This document shows positions 35,792 through 42,297 of a stretch of 64,000 nt of DNA, in pieces. This DNA comes from Bog-756 sp963753905 (GTDB lineage Bacteria; Actinomycetota; Acidimicrobiia; Acidimicrobiales; RAAP-2): NCBI GenBank assembly GCA_963753905.1, contig CAVWDZ010000002.1, positions 372,001-436,000 of the forward strand, written 5' to 3'. Within the stretch, counting starts at the first letter, position 1, and each line of letters starts with the position of its first letter. The notes beneath the pieces were generated by a model, which saw nothing but the letters and a program-made list of their open reading frames with translations, was not told the origin of the DNA and did not search any database. The position numbers and the translations under genes were made by a program.

Positions 35792-36190
35792 ATGGCCAAG
35801 CAGATCCCACTGGTCGACTACCTGGTGCTGGGCGACCACCCGCACCTGGCGGTCCAGGAGTGCACCTCGTGCGGCGCCCGGTTCTTCGACCGGCGAAACG
35901 CCTGTGCGAGCTGCGGGTTGACGGGGTTCCGCACGGTCGAGATCCCGGACGAGGGCGAGGTCAAGGCGTTCACCATCGTCTCCTTCGCCGCCCCCGGCGT
36001 GCCCGTCCCCTACGTCGCGGCACTCGTCGACTGCGGAGGCACCAGCGTGCGTGCCAATCTGATCAATGTGACGCCGGATCCCGAGCACGTGAGCCTCGGG
36101 ATGCCGGTCCGTCTCGCCACCGAGGTCATCGGCACCGACGGCGAAGGAACAGAAGCGATCGGGTTCGGATACGAACCCCGAGGAGGGTGA
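35792..36190 (+). CDS. DUF35 OB-fold acyl-CoA-associated protein
   Basis: A 132-residue protein with a rubredoxin-like zinc ribbon (CTSCGARFFDRRNACASCG, four Cys at 24-43) and an OB-fold (VKAFTIVSFAAPGVPVPYVAALVDC, LINVTPDPEHVSLGMPVRL). DUF35 proteins form complexes with the thiolase-like enzyme encoded next to them and help bind acyl-CoA. The thiolase starts 2 nt after this stop, a conserved pairing known from steroid side-chain degradation and archaeal HMG-CoA synthesis. ATG at 35792 with AGGA upstream. Confidence 0.92.
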   Translation: MAKQIPLVDYLVLGDHPHLAVQECTSCGARFFDRRNACASCGLTGFRTVEIPDEGEVKAFTIVSFAAPGVPVPYVAALVDCGGTSVRANLINVTPDPEHVSLGMPVRLATEVIGTDGEGTEAIGFGYEPRGG

Positions 36191-36192
36191 CC

Positions 36193-37395
36193 ATGGCATC
36201 CGACGACCTTTGGATTCTCGGGATCCACATGACCAAGTTCGGCAAGCATCCCGACCAGGACCTGGTCGACCTGGCCTCCGAGGCCGTGCTCGGCGCGTTG
36301 GCCGACGGCGGGGTGACGATGCGCGACATGGGTGTGATCGGCGCAGGGAACCTGATGGCCGCCAACGCCGGCATCGGCCAGCAGCTCCAGAAGCAGCTCG
36401 GCCAGACCGGCATCCCGGTCTACAACGTGGCCAACGCCTGCGCGACCGGGGCCACCGCGCTCCGGGTGGCGTGCATGGCGGTCAAGTCGGGCGAAGCCGA
36501 CATGGGGCTCGCCTTCGGTGTCGAGAAGCTCTCCGGGGCCGGCCTGCTCTCCGGTGGGACCCGCAAGGAGGACTCGGACACCTATGTCCCCTCCGGGCGG
36601 TACGGCGCGGTCGTGCCGATCGACGGGCGGATCGGAACCGAGATCATGCCCGGGGTCTTCGCACAGATCGGCATGGAGTACGGCCACCGCTACGGCGGCA
36701 CGAGCTTCGAGCTCTTCGCCCGGATCAGCGAGAAGAACCACGCCCACTCGACCCTCAACCCGCTGGCCGCCTACACGAAGCGGATGAGCCTTGAGGAGAT
36801 CATGGGAGACGTCATGATCGCCTACCCCAACACCAGGCCGATGTGCTCGGCCAACTGCGACGGCGCGGCGGCGGCGGTCGTGGTGAGCGGGACGAAGCTG
36901 CGGACCCTCTCCAAGGAGCAGCAGAGGCGGGCGGTCAAGATTTCCGCTTCGATCCTGACCACCGACCCGTGGGAGGAGGCCTGCCAGGTCCTGCCCGACG
37001 TCAACACCTTGACCCGGAACGCAGCGACCCAGGCCTACGAGCAGGCCGGCGTCGGACCGTCCGACCTCGACCTGGTCGAGTTGCACGACTGCTTCGCCAC
37101 CGCCGAGTTGGTCCACTACGACAACCTCATGCTCTGCGAGCAGGGGGGAGCGGTCGACTTCTTCAACTCGGGGGCCACCTGGCGCGACGGCAAGACGCCG
37201 GTCAACGTCTCGGGCGGCCTCGAGTCGAAGGGGCACCCGATCGCCGCCACCGGGATCGCCAACGTCTGGGAAGCCGCCACCCATCTCCGGGGTGAGGCGG
37301 GCGACCGTCAGATCGCCGGTGCCCGAGTCGCCCTGACCCACGTCATCGGGCTGGGCTCGGCCTGCGGCGTGCACATCCTCGAAAAGGCCGCCTGA
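36193..37395 (+). CDS. Thiolase-superfamily (SCP2-type) acetyl-CoA acetyltransferase-like protein
   Basis: A 400-residue thiolase-fold protein. Nucleophile Cys83 in YNVANACATGATALRVA; HDCFATAELVHYDNL (substrate pocket), GGLESKGHPIAATG (His of the GHP motif) and GLGSACGVHIL (second Cys region). It has the actinobacterial non-specific lipid-transfer-protein-like N-terminus (WILGIHMTKFGKHPDQDLVDL). With the DUF35 partner it probably acts as thiolase or aldolase on a bulky acyl-CoA; the substrate is not knowable here. Strong GAGGAGGG site; start ATG 36193. Confidence 0.9.
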   Translation: MASDDLWILGIHMTKFGKHPDQDLVDLASEAVLGALADGGVTMRDMGVIGAGNLMAANAGIGQQLQKQLGQTGIPVYNVANACATGATALRVACMAVKSGEADMGLAFGVEKLSGAGLLSGGTRKEDSDTYVPSGRYGAVVPIDGRIGTEIMPGVFAQIGMEYGHRYGGTSFELFARISEKNHAHSTLNPLAAYTKRMSLEEIMGDVMIAYPNTRPMCSANCDGAAAAVVVSGTKLRTLSKEQQRRAVKISASILTTDPWEEACQVLPDVNTLTRNAATQAYEQAGVGPSDLDLVELHDCFATAELVHYDNLMLCEQGGAVDFFNSGATWRDGKTPVNVSGGLESKGHPIAATGIANVWEAATHLRGEAGDRQIAGARVALTHVIGLGSACGVHILEKAA

Positions 37396-37407
37396 ACCGA
37401 CGGGCGG

Positions 37408-37761
37408 TCAGCTCGGGAACACGACGCTCACCACCACCCCCGCGGCCGCCAGCAGCAGCGTGCCGGCAGTCACCAGCCGAAGGGTGGGCTCACCCAATGA
37501 CCCAGCCTGGTCCGGTGCGCGCGACGACCCGACCGACAGGCGCATCCCCACCAGCCAGATCACGGCGCCCGTAGCGGCCAGCCCGAGCGCCACTGCGGTG
37601 CGCGCGCCCTCGAGTGGCCAGAGCCTCCGGAACAGGATGGCGACGACCCCCACCACGGCGAGCCCGGAGCGGTTCCAGGCAAGATCGGTCCGCTCCCCCG
37701 CCAGGCCCGGATCCGCGATGCCGGGTCCCCCGGTCCGATCTCCGTCGTCGGCCCTCGCCAT
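37408..37761 (-). CDS. DUF202 membrane protein
   Basis: A 117-residue protein of the DUF202 family: ERTDLAWNRSGLAVVGVVAIL (family hallmark ER-x-xLAW-x-R) with three membrane helices (about 33-45, 55-73 and 92-115). Function unknown. It follows another DUF202 gene by 4 nt, so the two probably form a hetero-oligomer or duplicate. Confidence 0.85.
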   Translation of the reverse strand: MARADDGDRTGGPGIADPGLAGERTDLAWNRSGLAVVGVVAILFRRLWPLEGARTAVALGLAATGAVIWLVGMRLSVGSSRAPDQAGSLGEPTLRLVTAGTLLLAAAGVVVSVVFPS

Positions 37762-37765
37762 CTTG

Positions 37766-38137
37766 CTACTTCGAGCCCGCGACCGCGAGGACGACGGCGA
37801 TCACGGCGATCAGGCCGATGCCGATCGAGAGGACCAGCGGCATCGGAGAGCGCGGGAGCGGTTGACCCCGCCGCATGGCCCGCTGGTTGGCTTTCCAATG
37901 GGTGAAACTGGTCAGCGCCACCAGGGCACCCAACCCGATCATCGGAAGCCCGAGGATCTTGCGACCTCCCGCGAGATGGAACTGGGGAAGCAGCTGCGTG
38001 GCGGCGATGCCGGTGGCGATGAGTGCCAGCGCGGTGCGGTTCCAGGCCAGGAAGGTCCGCTCGTTGGCGTAGGTGAAGCGCACGTCGGGCTCGACCTCGT
38101 CCGTGTGAGGGGTGTCGCCCCCGGGATCGGCGTTCAT
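37766..38137 (-). CDS. DUF202 (YidH-like) membrane protein
   Basis: A 123-residue protein with the DUF202/YidH signature RFTYANERTFLAWNRTALAL and three membrane helices. Longer loop between helix 2 and helix 3 is basic (HWKANQRAMRRGQPLP). In E. coli YidG and YidH are likewise adjacent and of unknown role. The ATG at 38137 is upstream of an acidic N-terminus (PGGDTPHTDEVEPDV). Confidence 0.88.
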   Translation of the reverse strand: MNADPGGDTPHTDEVEPDVRFTYANERTFLAWNRTALALIATGIAATQLLPQFHLAGGRKILGLPMIGLGALVALTSFTHWKANQRAMRRGQPLPRSPMPLVLSIGIGLIAVIAVVLAVAGSK

Positions 38138-38263
38138 GCTCGCTGCACCGCGTCAGCCTATCGATCCCGCACCGCGATCCGGTGGTGACCGGAGCGCCGG
38201 GTCTCCCGCTCCGACGAGGAGTCGGGCGGACCGTCTGCAATGGCCGTCGCTGAGCTGCGTCGG

Positions 38264-38269
38264 TAGCCT
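38264..38269 (+). promoter_or_regulatory. Leaderless-type -10 (TAGCCT)
   Basis: TAGCCT ends 7 nt before the GTG of the methyltransferase at 38277, the same geometry as at 18613. It fixes the gene start well inside the longest open frame. Confidence 0.45.
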
Positions 38270-38276
38270 GACCCGC

Positions 38277-38900
38277 GTGGCCTTCTATCGCGAGCAGGTC
38301 GTCCCACGTCTGGTGGCGGTTACCTGTGGAAGCAAGGCCTTGCGCGCCAAACGCGCCGAGACCGCTGACGGGCTGTCCGGCACCGTCGTCGAGATCGGGT
38401 TCGGCTCGGGCTTCAACCTGCCCCACTACCCCGCCGACGTCGACCGGGTACTGGCGGTCGAGCCCTCTCCCACCGCGTTCCGCATGGCTGGAACCCGCAT
38501 CCGGCAGGCGGGCGTCCCGGTCGAACGGGTCGGTGTCGACGGCCAATCCATTCCGCTGGCCGACGCCAGCTGCGACGGCGTGCTGTGCACCTTTTCCCTC
38601 TGCACCATCCCGGAGCCCTCGGAAGCACTGGCAGAGATCCGACGCGTCCTCCGGCCTGGCGGGCGGTTCCACTTCCTCGAGCACGGCCTTGCCCCGGACG
38701 AGAAGGTGGTGCGGTTCCAGCGCCGCGTCGAGCCCCTCCAGCGCAGGCTGGCCGACGGCTGCCACCTCACCCGCGATCCGGTCGCCCTGGCCAGCTCGGC
38801 CGGCTTCGACATCGAGCAGCTGGACCAGGGTTACGGGGCGGGCCCGAAGGCCTGGAGCTATCTGACGCGGGCCGCAGCCGTTCGCCCGGTCGCCGTCTGA
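38277..38900 (+). CDS. SAM-dependent methyltransferase
   Basis: A 207-residue class I methyltransferase. Motif I is VVEIGFGSGFNLPHYP, acidic motif II VLAVEPSP, then VDGQSIPLADASCDGVLCTF (post-II) and LRPGGRFHFLEHGLAPDE. The last region (EHGLAPDEKVVRFQRRVEPLQRRLADGCHL) matches a clade of small UbiE-like phospholipid/arsenite-like methyltransferases; the substrate is not determined. GTG start chosen from the -10 position 7 nt upstream; the open frame to 38112 is antisense to the DUF202 gene. Confidence 0.88.
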   Translation: MAFYREQVVPRLVAVTCGSKALRAKRAETADGLSGTVVEIGFGSGFNLPHYPADVDRVLAVEPSPTAFRMAGTRIRQAGVPVERVGVDGQSIPLADASCDGVLCTFSLCTIPEPSEALAEIRRVLRPGGRFHFLEHGLAPDEKVVRFQRRVEPLQRRLADGCHLTRDPVALASSAGFDIEQLDQGYGAGPKAWSYLTRAAAVRPVAV

Positions 38901-38943
38901 CCCGGGCCGCTCCGCCGTGGACCCGACCGATCGAGGAGGCCCC

Positions 38944-39462
38944 GTGCCCACCACCGAGGAGCTCGCCGCCGAGCTCGCCGCACTGCGACGGCGCGTCGAT
39001 GCCTCCGAGTCGGTCCTCGCCATCCAGGAGCTCAAGGCCCGCTACGGCGACCTCGTCGATGCACGCTTCGCCCGCGGGCGGGTGGTCGACGACGACCGGC
39101 TGACCGAGCTGACCGACGCCATCGCCGCACTCTTCACCGAGGACGGCATCTGGGACGGAGGTCCCGGCCTGGGGTCGGTCCAGGGTCGGGATGCCATCGC
39201 CGCCCGCCTCCGCGCCCCGACCCTGACCTTCTCGCGGCACCTCTTCACGAGCCCCCGGATCGAGGTCGAGGAGGACCGGGCCTCTGCCCGCTGGGATCTT
39301 CTGTCCCCCTGCAGCCGACCGGACGGGACCGCCCACTGGATGTGCGGGTACGAGGACGACACCTACGCGCGGGTGGACGGCGCCTGGCTCCACGCCACGA
39401 TGCGGCTCACCACAGTCTTCTTCGCCCCGAACGGCCACGGATGGGGGCCGGTGCTCGCTTGA
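38944..39462 (+). CDS. SnoaL-like (NTF2-fold) protein
   Basis: A 172-residue protein. After an N-terminal helix (TTEELAAELAALRRRVDASE) it has the SnoaL-like pattern IQELKARYGDLVDARF, ALFTEDGIWDGGPGLGSVQG, AIAARLRAPTLTFSRHLFTS, and YEDDTYARVDGAWLHATMRL. This NTF2-like fold serves many small-molecule isomerases and hydratases; the reaction is not predictable. The GTG at 38944 has an ideal GAGGAGG site; an upstream GTG (38917) has none. Confidence 0.85.
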   Translation: MPTTEELAAELAALRRRVDASESVLAIQELKARYGDLVDARFARGRVVDDDRLTELTDAIAALFTEDGIWDGGPGLGSVQGRDAIAARLRAPTLTFSRHLFTSPRIEVEEDRASARWDLLSPCSRPDGTAHWMCGYEDDTYARVDGAWLHATMRLTTVFFAPNGHGWGPVLA

Positions 39463-39495
39463 AGACGGGCGGCGCCGGTTCTTCCCCCGAATAGC

Positions 39496-39538
39496 GATAT
39501 GCCCTATGCATACGGCATATGCATAGGGCATATCGCAG
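39496..39538. repeat. Perfect 17-bp inverted repeat, A+T-rich
   Basis: GCGATATGCCCTATGCA (39496-39512) and its exact complement (39522-39538) flank a 9-nt centre TACGGCATA. The element stands out as an A+T-rich island between convergent genes in very GC-rich DNA. It has no run of T after either arm. It could be a bidirectional terminator, a protein operator or a small mobile-element scar. Confidence 0.8.
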
Positions 39539-39639
39539 TTTCTGGGAATTCACACACGTCCGCATCGGACACCTGGGACCTCTGGGATACCGCCATCCCA
39601 TCGAGCGACACCTGCTGATCGACCGACGAGCTGGCCTGG

Positions 39640-39669
39640 GTGCCCGCCGGCCCGAAGGCCGGCGGGCAC
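39640..39669 (-). terminator. GC-rich hairpin with UUCG tetraloop after the HtrA-like gene
   Basis: Thirteen perfectly paired bases (39640-39652 with 39657-39669) around a loop that reads UUCG on the minus strand. It starts 4 nt beyond the stop of the protease gene. No U tract follows, as usual for actinobacterial terminators. Confidence 0.75.
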
Positions 39670-39673
39670 AGGC

Positions 39674-41254
39674 TCAGGCCGGGGGGCCGGTGGTGAGGAC
39701 GACCGTTGACGTGTGGGTGAGGCCCGACGAGTCCGTCCATTCGAGTGTGACGGAATCACCGGGGTGATGGGACTCGAGCAGGTTGGTCAGGTCCGAGGAT
39801 GTGTTGACCGCGCTCCCGTCGAGGGAGGTGATCACGTCCCCCTGGGTGAGACCGGCCTGGGCGCCCGGCGATCCGGCGAGCGCACTGTCCACGACCGCTC
39901 CGTTGGTCTGCGTCCCGTCGCCCAACCCGCCCGATCCGAATCCCCCGCCGGCCGAGGCGCCGGAATCCTCTACACGGATGCCGAGGAACCCGGTGGCTCC
40001 GATGTGCACGACCGAGCTCTGCCGTCCGGCCTCGATCTGGCGAGCCAGGGTGAGCGCTGTCGGGATCGGGATGGCGTACGCCTGGGCGGTCGTGACCTGG
40101 TACGCGGTCCCGCTCGAGGCGGCAGTGTCCATGCCGATGACCTGACCCGAGCTGTTGACCAGCGAACCGCCCGAGTCGCCGGGCTGGATGCCGGCGTTGA
40201 TCTCGATGAGACCGGTCAGGCTCTCGGTGTTGCCTCCACTGTCGTCACTGGCGGTGATGGACTGGTTGGTGGCCGTCACCGAGCCGCCGGCGGAACTCGG
40301 CGTGCCCCCGGTTCCACCCGCATTGCCCAAGCCCACCACGGCCTCGCCGACCGAGACCGAGCCGGTATCGGTTGTGATCGTCTGGAGGCCACTGGCCCCG
40401 ACCAACTGGATCACGGCGACATCGCCGGTCCGGTCGTAGCCGACCACGTTCGCCTTGTAGGTTCGGCCGTTACCGACGTCGGTGACGCTGATGCTCGTCG
40501 CTCCGTCGATCACGTGGTTGTTGGTCAGGACCTCGCCGTTGGAGGTCAGCACCATGCCGGTGCCGGCCGCCTGCTCGTCCTGGTAACTGAGGTTGGTGTT
40601 GATGTCGACCAGACCCGGGTCGACCTTGCTGGCGATCGACGAGATGTCGGTCGGAGCACCGGCGCCGGCCGACGTGCTGCCGCCGTAGGGCGAGCCACCG
40701 CCCGCGCTGGGATCGTACGCACCGCCGCCCTGACCGGAGCCCGTGGCCGGGTTGGAGACCGCGCTGGTGGTCGTGTCGCTGGGCCAGGCCAGATGCCCGA
40801 TGCCCGCGCCTGCGAGCAGTGCGATGGCGGCCACGAGAGAGGCCAGTCCGACCAGGGCGCCGGAGTGGTTCTTGCGGGCGGCCGTCGCGGCCGGCGGGGC
40901 AGCGGGATAGGCATAGGGCGGTGGCGGCCAACCGCCACCCGGCGGGACGTTCCCACCGGCACCCATGCCCCAGCCGCCGCTCGGGGGGAGCGCGATGGGC
41001 GGGGGCGTTCCCCAACCCGGACCCTGGGGGGTGGCCCAGGTGGCGGCGGGCGTCACCGGCGCAGGCTCGTAGGGAGGGGTCGCCGGGTAGGCGCCGGTCG
41101 GGGGGGTAGGCGCGGTCGGGGGCCCGTCAGAGGCGCCCGCAACCGGGCTGGGGGCGGTGCCCCACGCAGGGGTCGGCTCCTCGGTACCCTCGGGCTCGGT
41201 CCCCTCGGGCTCTTGGTCGGCCGGTTCGCGCGACGGGTGCCAGTGATCGCTCAT
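39674..41254 (-). CDS. HtrA/DegP-like membrane-anchored serine protease with PDZ domain
   Basis: A 526-residue protease. N-terminal 130 residues are cytoplasmic and Pro/Gly/Glu-rich; one membrane helix (about 145-168: LVGLASLVAAIALLAGAGI); Ser/Gly linker; trypsin-like domain with triad His247 (LTNNHVIDGA), Asp278 (YDRTGDVAVIQL) and Ser361 (GIQPGDSGGSLVN); PDZ domain from about residue 430 (FLGIRVED, VVDSALAGSPGAQAGLTQGD). Acts on extracytoplasmic misfolded or signalling proteins. ATG at 41254 with GGAGGG. The hairpin at 39640 ends its transcript. Confidence 0.95.
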   Translation of the reverse strand: MSDHWHPSREPADQEPEGTEPEGTEEPTPAWGTAPSPVAGASDGPPTAPTPPTGAYPATPPYEPAPVTPAATWATPQGPGWGTPPPIALPPSGGWGMGAGGNVPPGGGWPPPPYAYPAAPPAATAARKNHSGALVGLASLVAAIALLAGAGIGHLAWPSDTTTSAVSNPATGSGQGGGAYDPSAGGGSPYGGSTSAGAGAPTDISSIASKVDPGLVDINTNLSYQDEQAAGTGMVLTSNGEVLTNNHVIDGATSISVTDVGNGRTYKANVVGYDRTGDVAVIQLVGASGLQTITTDTGSVSVGEAVVGLGNAGGTGGTPSSAGGSVTATNQSITASDDSGGNTESLTGLIEINAGIQPGDSGGSLVNSSGQVIGMDTAASSGTAYQVTTAQAYAIPIPTALTLARQIEAGRQSSVVHIGATGFLGIRVEDSGASAGGGFGSGGLGDGTQTNGAVVDSALAGSPGAQAGLTQGDVITSLDGSAVNTSSDLTNLLESHHPGDSVTLEWTDSSGLTHTSTVVLTTGPPA

Positions 41255-41414
41255 ATCTCTTCCCTCCGAAACTCGGGCTCTGGGCAGAGCCTCACCCAGC
41301 CATTCCACCCGGAGCGCCTAAGTCCTCGGTGAGCGGACCATAGGAATCTCATAAGGAAGTCTGCCCGACCCCCGGGACGCCAGGGTCACCGCCGAAACGG
41401 CCGGATCCGCACCT

Positions 41415-41557
41415 TGCAACTTTGAGTTGCACTGGCCGGCCGCGGTGGGCATACTGGGGGACGAAGGGCGGCGGATCTACAGTCCGGGAGCACAGGTTCC
41501 CGGGCCGCGGCGGCGAGGGTGACCGGTTGTTCGGGGGGCGCACCGAACACCGGTCAC
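41415..41557 (+). promoter_or_regulatory. Promoter with palindromic operator and leader hairpin
   Basis: TTGCAC (41427-41432), a 17-bp spacer and CATACT (41450-41455) form a good promoter toward the membrane-protein gene at 41576. A perfect dyad TGCAACT-TTG-AGTTGCA (41415-41431) overlaps the -35, as a repressor site would. The transcript leader (about 114 nt) folds into a stem of 15 bp with one bulge (41519-41534 with 41543-41557), just before the AGGAGG site at 41567. The rest of the 321-nt gap, toward the protease gene, shows no other signal. Confidence 0.55.
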
Positions 41558-41575
41558 TGTCGTGTCAGGAGGCAC

Positions 41576-42136
41576 ATGGCAGTCCAGACAGGCGGACGGG
41601 TTCGGCATCGCGGGAACGCAGAAGCCCACAGCAAGCATCCGGCGAGGAACTCGCTGACGCTTCCGGCACCGACAGCACGGGTCACACAGCTCCGGGTTCC
41701 GGCCCAACCACTGCCCGCCGATCCGGGAGCTGTTCCGCGAGCCGACTCCCCGGCCAACGACGGGCTCTCCGCCCCCGCTCTCGCGTTCCTTGCGGCAGCC
41801 GCCATCTTCGAGGGCTACCGATGGCTCGGCCTCTTCCGTGGGAGCCCTTCGGTGCCGGACACCTTCGCCGTTGCCGCCACCGCCACGGCGATCACCCTTT
41901 CGCTCATTCGTCCTGCCGCCTGGACCCGGGCCGGCCTGGTCCGGCGGGCGATCTGGGCAGGGGCGTGCTCGCTCGTCGGCGCGGCGCTGCTCGTGCCGTT
42001 CATCGGCGTGCCGGTGACCGACCGGATCGTCGGCGCCGTGTCCCTGGTGCTGGCCGTTGCCGCGCTCCTCGGGGTGGCCTCCCGTGAGCACGACCGCCGC
42101 GCCGGCCGGAGCGGCGGTTCGGGCCCACTTCACTGA
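41576..42136 (+). CDS. Membrane protein of unknown function
   Basis: A 186-residue protein. Residues 1-65 are basic and hydrophilic, then four membrane segments (about 67-80, 90-110, 122-143 and 148-165), and a basic C-terminal tail (REHDRRAGRSGG). I do not recognise it. The ATG at 41576 has an ideal AGGAGG site, 4 nt away; 19 further upstream codons are open but form part of the leader hairpin. An operator-like dyad and a hairpin in front make it the best candidate here for dedicated regulation. Confidence 0.7.
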   Translation: MAVQTGGRVRHRGNAEAHSKHPARNSLTLPAPTARVTQLRVPAQPLPADPGAVPRADSPANDGLSAPALAFLAAAAIFEGYRWLGLFRGSPSVPDTFAVAATATAITLSLIRPAAWTRAGLVRRAIWAGACSLVGAALLVPFIGVPVTDRIVGAVSLVLAVAALLGVASREHDRRAGRSGGSGPLH

Positions 42137-42214
42137 CGCCCCGCCGCCCGGGGCCGTGAGGCTCGACCGGGCGAAGGTGGACAGGAGTCTGGGGAGTCTC
42201 TATCGTCAGTCGGG

Positions 42215-42237
42215 TTGACAAATGATCCCGCGGGATC
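42215..42237 (+). promoter_or_regulatory. TTGACA and 14-bp palindrome upstream of the arylsulfatase gene
   Basis: TTGACA (42215-42220), a consensus -35, is followed 3 nt later by the perfect palindrome GATCCCGCGGGATC (42224-42237). No convincing -10 lies at 17 bp. The palindrome would sit in the promoter spacer and may be an operator. The gene starts 60 nt further on. Confidence 0.4.
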
Positions 42238-42297
42238 GACCGACCCGGGACCGGTGGTGCCGCGCAAGGCGACTGCGGCCTGCTGGAACGAGACCCC

